Origin: an uncultured Prevotellaceae bacterium
GTDB lineage: Bacteria; Bacteroidota; Bacteroidia; Bacteroidales; UBA932
Length of the DNA stretch: 46,437 nucleotides
Reading direction: 5' to 3'
Assembly (NCBI GenBank): GCA_900314395.1
Contig: OMVB01000008.1
Location: 1 to 46,437 of the forward strand
The number at the start of each line of letters is the position of its first letter. Position 1 is the first letter of the stretch. Position numbers and translations under genes: made by a program. The notes beneath the pieces were generated by a model. The model had not been told where the DNA came from. It searched no databases and saw nothing but the letters and a program-made list of their open reading frames with translations. Positions 17,241 through 25,951 of the stretch are shown here, one piece after another.

Positions 17241-18205
17241 TGAATACTCTTTTCGCATATCTTCAGGCAGATTTGGAAAAAGTGAATGCTCTTATGGAGG
17301 ATTCACTTAAGTCCGATATCCCTGTCCTTGTCAACTGCAACCGGCATATCCTTGACCACAAGGGCAAGCAGGTACGTCCTATCGTCGCACTCCTCATGGC
17401 CAGGGCGGTATCCGGGGAGTGCAATGAGGATACCATACGTTTTGCCGCTGCGGCGGAACTGATTCACAATGCCACCCTGCTTCATGACGATGTGGCGGAC
17501 AATTCGTCCAGCCGCAGGGGCGTTGCCACGATAGGGTCCATCATCGGCCCCAGGCCGTCCGTCCTTTTGGGGGACTTCTGGCTGGTGAACGGCATCGCCC
17601 GCATCCTGGACGGGGAAAAGAGTTCCGCGCGCGTTATGCGCCTCTTCGGAAAGACGCTGGCCTGCCTGGCAGAGGGCGAGATGTTGCAGCTGGAGATGGC
17701 TTCTACCGGGGAAACCACGGAAAAAGAGTACTACAGGATTATCTACGACAAGACTGCGACTCTCTTTGAGACATCGGCTTTGGCGGGTGCAATATCGGCC
17801 GGAGCAATGGCGGAGCAGGAACTTGCAGCCGCGGAATACGCCCGCTGCATAGGCTATGCTTTCCAGATCCAGGACGATATCCTGGATTACATCGGCAATG
17901 AAGCGGTAGGCAAACCTCTTGGCCAGGACCTGCGGGAAAAGAAAATCACCCTCCCTCTCCTTGGGGCGATGAAGTCCAATGCTGCACTGGTCCCGGAGAT
18001 AAGGCAGCGTATCGTTAATATAAGCCCGGAAAACGTGGTCTTTGTAAGGAGGTTCGTCCTTGAAAACGGCGGAATAGAGTATGCAAGGGCCGCTGCGGGG
18101 GCCTATCTCCAGAAGGCCATGGACACTTTGAAAATTTTCCCGGACGGCACCGCAAAGGATTGTCTCATAAGGCTTGCGGAGCTTTTGAGGGAACGTAATA
18201 AATAA
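17240..18205 (+). CDS. Polyprenyl (octaprenyl-type) diphosphate synthase
   Basis: This 321-aa trans-prenyltransferase extends farnesyl diphosphate with isopentenyl units, probably making the side chain of menaquinone. The first aspartate-rich motif is LLHDDVADNSSSRRG (DDxxD at 83-87), the second is FQIQDDILDYIGN near residue 214, and the KGKQVRPIVALLMAR segment binds the isopentenyl substrate. The length and the small residues before the first motif suggest a long-chain enzyme rather than a geranylgeranyl or farnesyl synthase, but the exact chain length is not certain. It overlaps the barrel gene's stop and is followed 10 bases later by holB. Confidence 0.93.
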   Translation: MNTLFAYLQADLEKVNALMEDSLKSDIPVLVNCNRHILDHKGKQVRPIVALLMARAVSGECNEDTIRFAAAAELIHNATLLHDDVADNSSSRRGVATIGSIIGPRPSVLLGDFWLVNGIARILDGEKSSARVMRLFGKTLACLAEGEMLQLEMASTGETTEKEYYRIIYDKTATLFETSALAGAISAGAMAEQELAAAEYARCIGYAFQIQDDILDYIGNEAVGKPLGQDLREKKITLPLLGAMKSNAALVPEIRQRIVNISPENVVFVRRFVLENGGIEYARAAAGAYLQKAMDTLKIFPDGTAKDCLIRLAELLRERNK

Positions 18206-18215
18206 TTGACAGTCA

Positions 18216-19274
18216 ATGAGATTTGCAGAGATACCCGGTAACGGAAGCGTCAAGCAGGCCATGATAAACATGGCCCGCGGCGGACGCGTGCACCACGCCC
18301 TGCTGCTTTACGAGAATGAAGGCTGCGGCGCGCTGGCTCTTGGCCTGGCGTTCCTGCAATATCTTAACTGTGAGAACCCCACTGAAGAGGATTCCTGCGG
18401 GGAGTGTCACAGCTGCCGTCAGATTTCCCGCCTGAGCTATCCGGACATGAGGTTCACCTTCCCTATAACATCCGGAAGCAAGGTGAGCGGTGCGGCCAAG
18501 GACCTTACCTGCGATGAGTATGCGCCAATTTTCAGGGAACTTATCCAGAAGAATCCCTATTTCCTTGAAAATGAGCTTGGTGCGGCGCTCGGAATAGAGA
18601 AGAAAAGCGGCCTTATCACTGTGGCGGAGGGGCGCGCGATTATGCAGAAGCTGTCCCTTGCTCCCGTCACTGACGGTTGGCGCGGCATCTTTATCTGGCT
18701 CCCGGAAAAAATGAACCAGCAGACCGCCAATATGCTGCTGAAGTCCTTGGAAGAGCCACAGGAAAAGACTATTTTTATCCTGATTACGCATAATCCGGAA
18801 AGCGTCATCTCCACTATCACTTCCAGGTGCCAGGGAATACGTGTCATGCCGCTGACCAAGGCAGAGAGGGCTTTGATAAAGAGAGAGTCCGATGATGCCG
18901 ATGCCTCACTTTATGAAGAACTGTTCAAATCCTTGATAGAGACGGTTTCATCCCGCGATTTGCAGGCCGCCCTTGAGGTGGGAGAGGCCTTGGCGGGATT
19001 GGAATCGCGTGAAAAACAGAAAGCTTTTTGTATCTTTGCGGGTGAAGGCATCCGCAACCTGATGCTCTTCGGCCGCAAAATGGAGGCTGTCGCCGATGTT
19101 TCAGAAGATGCTGATTGGTACAGGAATATGGCCTCCAGGCTGCCCGGGAGCTTCCCGGAAGCCGCTTCAGGAGTCTTCGGCAAGACATACAGCATGCTGG
19201 AGAGGAACGTCCTGGCAAAAATACTGTTCTGCAATATGGTGACAAGGCTGTTCGCCGCAGCAGGACAACGCTGA
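18216..19274 (+). CDS. holB: DNA polymerase III delta-prime subunit
   Basis: This 352-aa clamp-loader subunit opens and loads the sliding clamp with gamma/tau and delta. The zinc module is clear: Cys at 52, 61, 64 and 67 in the segment NCENPTEEDSCGECHSC. In place of a Walker A there is YENEGCGALALG without the GKT, as expected for delta-prime, which does not hydrolyse ATP. The conserved PEKMNQQTANMLLKSLEEP and the SRCQGIRVMPLT strand (with Arg in the SRC motif) follow. The position just before ricT is typical of Bacteroidota. The final 100 residues are helical. Confidence 0.93.
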   Translation: MRFAEIPGNGSVKQAMINMARGGRVHHALLLYENEGCGALALGLAFLQYLNCENPTEEDSCGECHSCRQISRLSYPDMRFTFPITSGSKVSGAAKDLTCDEYAPIFRELIQKNPYFLENELGAALGIEKKSGLITVAEGRAIMQKLSLAPVTDGWRGIFIWLPEKMNQQTANMLLKSLEEPQEKTIFILITHNPESVISTITSRCQGIRVMPLTKAERALIKRESDDADASLYEELFKSLIETVSSRDLQAALEVGEALAGLESREKQKAFCIFAGEGIRNLMLFGRKMEAVADVSEDADWYRNMASRLPGSFPEAASGVFGKTYSMLERNVLAKILFCNMVTRLFAAAGQR

Positions 19275-19287
19275 TTAGAAAGAATAT

Positions 19288-20442
19288 ATGCAAGATAACG
19301 AGAATACACAGTTTGACTGCTTCCGTGGCTGCGCCGTAAGCCGCGGCGCGGACGATCAGCTTCAGTGCGAATACCGTCCCGGTTGCTGCAAACTTGAAAC
19401 ATACGACTGGCTGTCCGGAGTTAACCAGGAACAGTACGACCCATACTTCGAGGTTCGCTTCAAGAACACCCGTAAGGGCTTCTATGTCAATGCCTCAGGG
19501 CAGAATGTAAAGATGGGGGACATGGTTATTGTCGAGGCCCAGTCCGGCCACGACCTTGGAATCATCACCCTGGAAGGCCCTGTCGTAGGCCGCCAGATGA
19601 GAGCCAAGGGAATCAACCCCCAGACATACGAGTTCAAGAAGATTTACCGCAAGGCAAAGCCCTTCGACATCGAAAAATGGCAGGAAGCCATCGCCCGTGA
19701 GCAGGACACCATGATTCGTGCCCGCGAGATAGCCGCGGAGCTTGGCCTGGAGATGAAAATAGGCGACGTAGAGTTCCAGGGAGACGGCACAAAGGCCATT
19801 TTCTATTATATAGCAGACGGCCGTGTAGACTTCCGCCAGCTCATCAAAGTCTTCGCGGAGGAGTTCCGTATCAGGATAGAAATGAAGCAGATTGGCGCAC
19901 GCCAGGAGGCCGGCCTTATAGGCGGTCTTGGCGTCTGCGGCCGCGAGCTTTGCTGCGCCAACTACATCACCCAGTTCAAGTCCATAACCACCACGGCGGC
20001 CCGTGTGCAGGACCTGTCCCTGAACCCACAGAAACTGGCCGGCCAGTGCGGAAAGCTCAAATGCTGCCTCAATTTTGAAGTTGCAAACTATCTGGACGCC
20101 CAGAGCCGCCTGCCGCGTGTAAGCGAGCCGCTGGAGTTCGAGGACGGCCTGGCCTACCTTGTCAAGACGGACATCCTTAAGGAACTCATGTACTTCTCTT
20201 ATGACAAGAACTCCCTGGTGGATATCTATCCGCTGGATGCGTACGAGGTCCGGGAAATCATCAAGATGAACCGCAACGGAATCCGCCCCGAGTCCCTTAA
20301 ACTGGAGCCGGAGCCGGTTTCTCCGGAGTTTGTAACATCCGTCGGCGACGACAGCATAACCCGCTTCGACAAACCGGAGCGCGGCAAAAAGAGAAACGGT
20401 CGCGGCAACCGCCGCCGCAAACAGCAAGGCGGCAATCAGTAA
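19288..20442 (+). CDS. ricT: RicT / PSP1-domain protein (cysteine-rich)
   Basis: This 384-aa protein has the PSP1 C-terminal domain, which in Bacillus (RicT/YaaT) forms a complex with RicA and RicF that carries iron-sulfur clusters and aids RNase Y-dependent mRNA maturation. Cysteines are conspicuous: C11, C15, C27, C33, C34 near the N-terminus, then LGVCGRELCCANY (217, 222, 223) and QCGKLKCCLNFE (254, 259, 260), the expected cluster ligands. The C-terminal tail is basic and Asn/Gly/Arg-rich. Its stop overlaps the gldH start. Whether this lineage has the RicA and RicF partners cannot be judged here. Confidence 0.92.
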   Translation: MQDNENTQFDCFRGCAVSRGADDQLQCEYRPGCCKLETYDWLSGVNQEQYDPYFEVRFKNTRKGFYVNASGQNVKMGDMVIVEAQSGHDLGIITLEGPVVGRQMRAKGINPQTYEFKKIYRKAKPFDIEKWQEAIAREQDTMIRAREIAAELGLEMKIGDVEFQGDGTKAIFYYIADGRVDFRQLIKVFAEEFRIRIEMKQIGARQEAGLIGGLGVCGRELCCANYITQFKSITTTAARVQDLSLNPQKLAGQCGKLKCCLNFEVANYLDAQSRLPRVSEPLEFEDGLAYLVKTDILKELMYFSYDKNSLVDIYPLDAYEVREIIKMNRNGIRPESLKLEPEPVSPEFVTSVGDDSITRFDKPERGKKRNGRGNRRRKQQGGNQ

Positions 20443-20861
20443 TGAAACTGCTCACAACAGTATCGGCAATACTTTCGGTGCTCCTGGCCTCCTGTGCCCG
20501 TCCGGCATCGGACGAGTCGTATTCGCTGCTGGGACCGGACGGCTGCGCCGGGTTTTCCCTGGACATGACGGACTCGCTGGACTACAGCCTTCGCCTTTAT
20601 GTCTACGCCGATGCCGCCCCGTCGGACAGCCTTCCGGTACGGATAGATTACCTTTCCCCGGATGAAAAGGTTTATCGGGAGGATATTATTCTTACCAATG
20701 CCGATGCTGCATCGGGTTCTGCCCGCCAGATGGTCCTGTGCCGTGACCTGAGGCTTGGTTTCCGTCCGGCCTGCTACGGAGTCTGGAAGGCATCGGTATA
20801 TATTAAAGACAATGAAAACATTACCGGAGCAGGGCTCCGGCTATATAGGGAAAAGCGCTGA
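20442..20861 (+). CDS. gldH: GldH-type lipoprotein
   Basis: This 139-aa small lipoprotein has lipobox LLASC with Cys 18. The mature domain is a short beta-sandwich-like run (YSLRLYVYADAAPSDSLPVR, then DLRLGFRPACYGVWKASVYI). Position directly after ricT, with a shared ATGA, is where GldH lies in Bacteroidota, including non-gliding gut members. The name therefore comes from synteny and general pattern, and gliding is not implied. It is slightly shorter than typical GldH (about 150-160 aa, from memory). Its stop overlaps the trmB ATG. Confidence 0.7.
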   Translation: MKLLTTVSAILSVLLASCARPASDESYSLLGPDGCAGFSLDMTDSLDYSLRLYVYADAAPSDSLPVRIDYLSPDEKVYREDIILTNADAASGSARQMVLCRDLRLGFRPACYGVWKASVYIKDNENITGAGLRLYREKR

Positions 20862-21676
20862 TGGGACACGGAAAACTAAAGAAATTCGCAGAGAACGAGA
20901 CCTTCCGCTGCCTGCTTCAGCCGGCCGCGGAGGAGGTTCTGGCCGGCAGGGGAAAGGAGTTTTTGCTTAAGGATCATCCGATAAAAGGGCATTGGAACGA
21001 GCAGATGTTCAGCGGCGCCGCGCGCCCCATTGTCCTGGAGCTCGGCTGCGGCCGCGGAGAATATTGCATCGGCCTTGCCCGGCGCACTCCGGACAGCAAT
21101 TACATAGGCGTGGATATCAAAGGCGCAAGGCTCTGGAAGGGGGCCAGGGAGGCTACTGTCAACAATATGGGAAATGTGGCTTTCCTGCGCACCAGGATAG
21201 AGTTTATCGAGGCTTTTTTCGCCCCTGGGGAGGTGTCGGAAATCTGGCTCACTTTCTCTGACCCGCAGCTGAACCATGAGAATTCGCGGCTGTCTTCACC
21301 GCTTTTCCTGGAACGCTACAGCAAGTTCCTCAAGCCGGGCGGGCTTGTCCATCTTAAGACGGACAGCCGCTTCCTGTATGAGTACACCCTGGCTCTCTGC
21401 AAGGAGAACGGCCTTGAAATTGTGGCCGCTACAAATGACCTTTACGGAGACCCTGTCATTTCGACCGGGCAAAGCGAGTGGAGAAATCTTAACCCCGCAG
21501 TCCGCGAGGTGAAAACCTACTACGAGACAATGTTCAGCCGCCAGGGCTACAAAATCACCTACCTTTGCTTCCGGCTGTCTCCTTCCCTGCACAGTCCGGC
21601 GTCATTTGACGCGGACTACTGGCGCTCCGTCGAGGGCCCGCGCCACAGCGTAGCCCTTCCGGATTTTCAGTTATAA
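20861..21676 (+). CDS. trmB: tRNA (guanine-N7-)-methyltransferase
   Basis: This 271-aa enzyme methylates N7 of G46 in the tRNA variable loop. The SAM motif VLELGCGRGEYCIGLA lies near residue 60, the acidic NYIGVDIKGARLWKGA follows, and the DPQLNHENSRLSSP and KPGGLVHLKTDSRFLYEY motifs complete the catalytic core. The C-terminal signature REVKTYYETMFSRQGYKITY is intact. Between NDLYGD and that motif the protein has extra residues PVISTGQSEWRN (198-209), which are encoded by a 36-bp dispersed repeat. The tail beyond residue 245 also seems longer than usual. The reading frame is kept, so the enzyme is probably active. Confidence 0.94.
   Translation: MGHGKLKKFAENETFRCLLQPAAEEVLAGRGKEFLLKDHPIKGHWNEQMFSGAARPIVLELGCGRGEYCIGLARRTPDSNYIGVDIKGARLWKGAREATVNNMGNVAFLRTRIEFIEAFFAPGEVSEIWLTFSDPQLNHENSRLSSPLFLERYSKFLKPGGLVHLKTDSRFLYEYTLALCKENGLEIVAATNDLYGDPVISTGQSEWRNLNPAVREVKTYYETMFSRQGYKITYLCFRLSPSLHSPASFDADYWRSVEGPRHSVALPDFQL
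21454..21489 (+). repeat. Dispersed 36-bp repeat inserted in frame in trmB
   Basis: This segment starts TGTCATTTCGACC and ends GAGAAATCT. It aligns without gaps to the reverse complement of 87-122, with 31 of 36 identical positions; the differences fall at positions 12, 15, 18, 19 and 27. The length is a multiple of three, so the trmB frame continues. The codons read here give residues 198-209 in a surface-type loop just before the conserved C-terminal TYYE motif. Confidence 0.85.
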
Positions 21677-21684
21677 CCGGATGG

Positions 21685-22137
21685 TTAAAATTTGCGGCCG
21701 AGTTCCCGCTTGAGATCTTTTTCCTTGATGGATTCGCGCTTGTCGTACTCTTTTTTACCCTTGGCAAGGGCAATCAGCAGCTTTGCATAGCCGTTTTCCG
21801 CTATGTACAGCTTTACCGCGACGATGGTGTTGCCTTTGAGCTTGACATCCTGGCGGAGATGACGCAGTTCGCGTTTTGTCAGTAGCAGCTTCCGGTCACG
21901 GACCGGCTCGTGCTGGCCCCAGGAACCCCAGAAATACTGGGCTATGTTCATCCCTTTTACGTAAAGCTGGCCGCGTGAGTCAAAGTAGCAGAAAGCATCC
22001 ACCAGGGACGCTTTTCCCGCCCTGATGGACTTGATTTCAGTGCCAACCAGCTGGATTCCGGCTGTGAATGTTTCAAGGAATTCATAGTCGAAGGAAGCCC
22101 TGCGGTTGCTGATCTGTACTTTACTCTTGGCTTTCAT
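21685..22137 (-). CDS. smpB: SsrA-binding protein
   Basis: This 150-aa protein binds tmRNA and brings it to stalled ribosomes for trans-translation. The OB-fold shows [20 protein letters not shown] at residues 11-30, then [18 protein letters not shown] and the [20 protein letters not shown] segment. The C-terminal tail [20 protein letters not shown] is the helix that enters the mRNA channel. Length is normal. It faces trmB with only eight bases between the stops, and it has its own promoter motif at 22166-22173. No tmRNA gene was seen in the window. Confidence 0.97.
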   Translation of the reverse strand: MKAKSKVQISNRRASFDYEFLETFTAGIQLVGTEIKSIRAGKASLVDAFCYFDSRGQLYVKGMNIAQYFWGSWGQHEPVRDRKLLLTKRELRHLRQDVKLKGNTIVAVKLYIAENGYAKLLIALAKGKKEYDKRESIKEKDLKRELGRKF

Positions 22138-22165
22138 AATAATTTGCCTCGTAAAAACGGGAATG

Positions 22166-22173
22166 CAAAGATA
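22166..22173 (-). promoter_or_regulatory. Promoter -7 element (TATCTTTG) for smpB
   Basis: The minus strand reads TATCTTTG, a full TAnnTTTG match, 28 bases before the smpB ATG. No -33 TTTG is seen at the expected distance. Confidence 0.5.
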
Positions 22174-22200
22174 CTTGCTTTAAATTCAAAAAAAAATTAT

Positions 22201-22208
22201 TATATTTA
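22201..22208 (+). promoter_or_regulatory. Probable -7 element (TATATTTA) for the OmpA lipoprotein gene
   Basis: TATATTTA differs from TAnnTTTG only in the last base, and TTTA lies 18 bp upstream at 22179-22182. The leader to the ATG at 22278 is about 65 bases and contains CACCCTTTTGGGGGTG at 22228-22243, a short imperfect hairpin that may stabilise the message of an abundant outer-membrane protein. Confidence 0.4.
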
Positions 22209-22277
22209 CAAATTGAGAGCAAAAGCCACCCTTTTGGGGGTGAAACAGTGATATAAATCATTAAAAATTAAATAGTT

Positions 22278-22979
22278 ATGAAAAGAATTTTTATTGTAGC
22301 TCTTTGCGGGCTCATTATTGCTTCCGGCTGTATGTTCACTAGCTGCGGAGTTCTTCAGAACAATACTCAGAAAGGTGCAGCCGTCGGTGCAGGCGGCGGC
22401 GCAGCACTCGGTGCAGCCCTTGGCGCACTGTTCGGCAAAAGCGGTAAAAGCGCTGCGATTGGCGCTGCAATCGGCGGCGTAGTAGGCGCCGGCGCTGGTA
22501 CCATCATCGGCAAGAAGATGGACAAGAAGGCAGAGGAGCTTGCTGCCCTTGAGAATGCAAAGGTAGAGACTATTACCGATGCTAACGGCCTCACCGCCAT
22601 CAAGGTTACCTTCGACAGCGGAATCCTCTTCGCAACAGGAAAGAGCGACCTTAACAACATCTCAAAATCCCAGCTCCAGAGCTTCGTCGCCAAGATGAAG
22701 GACATGCCCGACACCGACCTTGCAGTGCTCGGCCACACAGACAACACCGGTTCCGCTGCCGTTAACGAGAAACTTTCCGTTGACCGTGCAATGAGCGTTG
22801 CAAACTACCTGAACGCTTGCGGTATCAACATGAACAGAATGAGCATTGACGGTCTTTCTTACACCCAGCCTGTTGCCAGCAACGACACCGCAGAAGGCCG
22901 TGCACAGAACCGTCGTGTAGAGATTTACATCTATGCAAACGAGCAGATGATCAAGTCAGCAGAATCTGCACAGAACTAA
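22278..22979 (+). CDS. OmpA-family lipoprotein with glycine-zipper segment
   Basis: This encodes 233 aa. The signal peptide offers two lipobox-like cysteines, IIASGC (Cys 18) and FTSC (Cys 23); the second is the better lipobox by spacing but either could be used. Residues 33-80 form a glycine-zipper membrane segment (GAAVGAGGGAALGAALGALF and AAIGAAIGGVVGAGAGTIIG). Residues 105-225 are the peptidoglycan-binding OmpA domain, with LGHTDNTGSAAVNEKLSVDR and AQNRRVEIYI carrying the Asp and Arg that hold the diaminopimelate group. It is likely an abundant anchor between outer membrane and wall. The next gene starts one base after its stop. Confidence 0.94.
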   Translation: MKRIFIVALCGLIIASGCMFTSCGVLQNNTQKGAAVGAGGGAALGAALGALFGKSGKSAAIGAAIGGVVGAGAGTIIGKKMDKKAEELAALENAKVETITDANGLTAIKVTFDSGILFATGKSDLNNISKSQLQSFVAKMKDMPDTDLAVLGHTDNTGSAAVNEKLSVDRAMSVANYLNACGINMNRMSIDGLSYTQPVASNDTAEGRAQNRRVEIYIYANEQMIKSAESAQN

Positions 22980-22980
22980 A

Positions 22981-25389
22981 ATGAAGAAAATCATATTTTT
23001 ACTTGTCTCCGGCCTCGTTGCCCTCTCGGCAGCGGGGCAGGAGCCTAATTATGAGCTGGCCTCAAGGTTCTCTGCCAAGCGCGTGAACCAGATGGTCTTC
23101 TCTACCAGGATCACTCCTGAATGGTTCAGGAACAGTAATAAGTTCTGGTATTCCTGGAAAACATCGGAAGGAACAAAATACTATATCGTAGACCCTGCCG
23201 CGGGAACGCGCAAAGAGGTCTTCGACATGGAGCGCCTGGCCATGCAGATATCGGAGAAGGTTAAAGATCCGTTCGAGGCTAAACACCTTCCTCTCAAGGA
23301 TTTGCGTCTGGTGGACGATAAATTCTTCCTCTTCGATGTAGCCAGCACCGCAGATACCAAAGATCCTGACGACAGCACTAAAACCATCAAGAAAGTCTTC
23401 CACTTCCGCTACGACATCGCATCGGGCGGTCTCACGGAAGAAAAGAACGGCCGCAAGGACAAATATCCCCGCTTTGCAAGCGTATCCCCGGACGGCAGCA
23501 TCGGCATATATGTGAAAAATCACAACCTTTGGTGGGCGGACTCCACATCGCTCCGCAAAATGGCCAAGGACGCGAAGGATACTACCATCGTGGAGCATGC
23601 GCTAACAAAGGACGGCACGGCCGACTTCAGCTGGAACGGAAACAATTACACCGGAGACACGCAGAAAGATTCCACAAAGAGAGTGGGAACAAACCTGCTT
23701 TGGGCACCCGACGGCAGGCACTTCGCCATCATGCGCTGGGACATGTCCAAGGTAAAGGAGTTCTGGGTAATCAATTCTGTAAAGAGTCCGCGCCCGGAGC
23801 TTGAAACCTATAAGTACCAGATGCCGGGAGAGCCCGGTCCTACAGGCTCTCTGTACGTGTTTGAAATGCCTTCAGGACGCTCCCGCAAGGTAAAAACGCA
23901 CGCTTTCAAGGACCAGGACATTGATATCTGCGGCGCCCGCGAGACCGCGCAGACCAGCTACGAAGAATATAATTGCCGCCGCTGGCTGGGAGACGATAAA
24001 GGCTTCTATCTCCTGCGCGTGAGCCGTGACCTCAAGCGCCACGACCTCTGCTATGTCGGCGTAAACGCGGATTCAACCCATGTGGTAGTAAAGGAAAGGA
24101 GCAACACCTACGTAGAAAACCGCACTCCCTTCTTTATCAAGGGCGGAAGCCAGTTTATCTGGTGGAGCGAGCGTAACGGCTGGGCCAATCTTTATCTTTA
24201 CAATGCCGATGGTACCCTTGTCCGCAACCTTACTGACGGTGCTTATCATGTGAACGATGTCCTTGGAGTAAACGAGGCCGCCGGTTACGTACTCTTTGGA
24301 GCCTGCGGTGTCAACAAGGACGAAAACCCTTACCAGACACACAACTTCAAGGTTTCCCTTGCCGGGGGAGCTATCAGGCAGTTGGATATGCCCGATATGG
24401 ACGTACTTGCAACCGCAAGCTACGATGCCAAATACTTCGTGGCCAATTACTCCCGTGTTGATGCCAAACCTGCCGTAGCCCTTTATGATGCGGCTGTCGG
24501 AAGAAAGGTTTGCGAACTTGAGGAGGCCGATTTCTCCCTGCTTCTTGCAGCCGGCTACAAGTTCCCCGAGCGCTTTAAGGTTAAAGCCGCCGATGGCGTC
24601 ACGGATCTTTACGGCGCGATGTACAAGCCCTTTGATTTTGATTCCACAAAGACTTATCCTATAATTGATTACGTTTATCCGGGCCCTCAAGTGGAGGCAA
24701 ATAACATCTCCTGGAGCAGGGGCTTCCTGCGTACGGACCGCCTGGCCCAGATAGGGTTTATTGTAATTACGGTAGGTAACCGCGGAGGCCATCCCAACCG
24801 CTCGAAGTGGTATCACAACTATGGTTACGGAAACATGCGTGACTATGGCCTGGATGACCAGAAATACGCAATCCAGCAGCTTGCAGGCAAATATTCCTTC
24901 ATTGACGGCAGCAAGGTGGGCATCCACGGCCATTCCGGCGGCGGATTCATGTCTACGGCTGCAATCCTGACTTATCCGGATTTCTTCAAGGCCGCTGTTT
25001 CCTGCGCCGGAAACCACGACAACCGTATTTACAACCGCTGGTGGAGCGAGCAGCATCACGGCGTCCTGGAGAAAATCAAGAAAGGTGATACCACCTTTGT
25101 GTACAGCGTAAAGACCAACCAGGAACTTGCATCGCGCCTGAAGGGACACCTGATGCTTGTCACCGGAGACCAGGACAACAATGTGAACCCCGCCAATACA
25201 ATCAGGGTCGTAAACGCCCTCATCAGGGCAAACAAGCGCTTCGATTTGCTTGTCCTGCCCGGCCAGAGGCACGGATTCGGAGATATGAACGAATATTTCT
25301 TCTGGAGACTTGCCGATTACTTCAGTGAATGGTTGCTTGGCACCAGCAAGCGCTGGCAACCGGATATCGTCGAATTAAATAACGATTAG
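22981..25389 (+). CDS. S9-family dipeptidyl peptidase (DPP IV type)
   Basis: This 802-aa secreted or periplasmic serine peptidase has a signal peptide (residues 1-19, ending SAAGQ). Residues 60-540 form the DPP IV beta-propeller, with YPRFASVSPDGSIGIYVKNH and LLWAPDGRHFAIMRWDMSKV. The alpha/beta-hydrolase part carries the triad: Ser 652 in GIHGHSGGGF, Asp 732 in GDQDNNVNP and His 764 in GQRHGFGD. It probably removes X-Pro or X-Ala dipeptides from peptide N-termini as part of protein feeding. It starts one base after the OmpA gene stop and probably shares its transcript. Confidence 0.94.
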   Translation: MKKIIFLLVSGLVALSAAGQEPNYELASRFSAKRVNQMVFSTRITPEWFRNSNKFWYSWKTSEGTKYYIVDPAAGTRKEVFDMERLAMQISEKVKDPFEAKHLPLKDLRLVDDKFFLFDVASTADTKDPDDSTKTIKKVFHFRYDIASGGLTEEKNGRKDKYPRFASVSPDGSIGIYVKNHNLWWADSTSLRKMAKDAKDTTIVEHALTKDGTADFSWNGNNYTGDTQKDSTKRVGTNLLWAPDGRHFAIMRWDMSKVKEFWVINSVKSPRPELETYKYQMPGEPGPTGSLYVFEMPSGRSRKVKTHAFKDQDIDICGARETAQTSYEEYNCRRWLGDDKGFYLLRVSRDLKRHDLCYVGVNADSTHVVVKERSNTYVENRTPFFIKGGSQFIWWSERNGWANLYLYNADGTLVRNLTDGAYHVNDVLGVNEAAGYVLFGACGVNKDENPYQTHNFKVSLAGGAIRQLDMPDMDVLATASYDAKYFVANYSRVDAKPAVALYDAAVGRKVCELEEADFSLLLAAGYKFPERFKVKAADGVTDLYGAMYKPFDFDSTKTYPIIDYVYPGPQVEANNISWSRGFLRTDRLAQIGFIVITVGNRGGHPNRSKWYHNYGYGNMRDYGLDDQKYAIQQLAGKYSFIDGSKVGIHGHSGGGFMSTAAILTYPDFFKAAVSCAGNHDNRIYNRWWSEQHHGVLEKIKKGDTTFVYSVKTNQELASRLKGHLMLVTGDQDNNVNPANTIRVVNALIRANKRFDLLVLPGQRHGFGDMNEYFFWRLADYFSEWLLGTSKRWQPDIVELNND

Positions 25390-25396
25390 AAGAATT

Positions 25397-25951
25397 ATGA
25401 ACGGAGAAAAGACTTGGATCGTAACCCGCGTGGACGGAAAAATCGCCTCAGTGTCAATCGATTACAAGGGTGCGGCCGCCCTGCTGGCCAAGATGGCAGC
25501 CTTTTCTCCGTCCAGATTCTCAAAAGTAGAGACCTGCAAAATATCGGTAACGGAATTGTTCCGTATTGCGCATGACATCTCCTGGGAGGACTTGCTGGTC
25601 TTCGGAACGCCTTTTCAGCAGACAGTGTGGAAGGCTCTTTTTGACCTTACCCATCCTGCGGACAAAGGAGTGAAACTAATTTGTTATACGGACTTTGCAG
25701 AGTCCCTGGGAAAGGGCCCCGGCGTGCGTGCAGTGGCACACGCAATAGGTTTGAACCCTCTGCCGGTCATTATCCCCTGCCACTTGGTTATCCCCAAGGA
25801 AAGCATTGAGCGTCTCCACGACCTTGAAGAGGAAAACGGACTCTTCAAATGGGAGACGCTTTATATGGTGGACAAGTACATCGACTATGGGGAATACGCC
25901 TTTGGAACCGCCCTCAAGCGCGAACTAATCCAGATACACCTGAATTTATGA
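25397..25951 (+). CDS. Atypical O6-alkylguanine-DNA alkyltransferase-like protein (PCHL)
   Basis: This 184-aa protein has the C-terminal alkyltransferase (Ada/Ogt) domain at about residues 68-165: FGTPFQQTVWKALFDL, the recognition segment GPGVRAVAHAIGLNPLPVII with the finger arginine (Arg 111), and active-site Cys 128 in PCHLV. The canonical motif is PCHRV, so the Arg after His is replaced by Leu. The usual GGYxxG binding loop downstream is also missing (here IERLHDLEEENGLFKWE). It may be a real repair enzyme with altered specificity or an alkyltransferase-like protein that binds but does not repair. Its stop overlaps the GH2 start (ATGA). Confidence 0.8.
   Translation: MNGEKTWIVTRVDGKIASVSIDYKGAAALLAKMAAFSPSRFSKVETCKISVTELFRIAHDISWEDLLVFGTPFQQTVWKALFDLTHPADKGVKLICYTDFAESLGKGPGVRAVAHAIGLNPLPVIIPCHLVIPKESIERLHDLEEENGLFKWETLYMVDKYIDYGEYAFGTALKRELIQIHLNL

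Noticed and set aside
20442-20861. Gliding motility system
   Set aside because: Only a GldH-like lipoprotein is present and its position after ricT is general in Bacteroidota. No gldJ, gldK-N or sprA gene is in the window.
24073-25359. 428-codon open frame antisense to the DPP IV-type peptidase
   Set aside because: It is opposite the catalytic domain with an intact triad, and shows no recognisable protein features or start signals.
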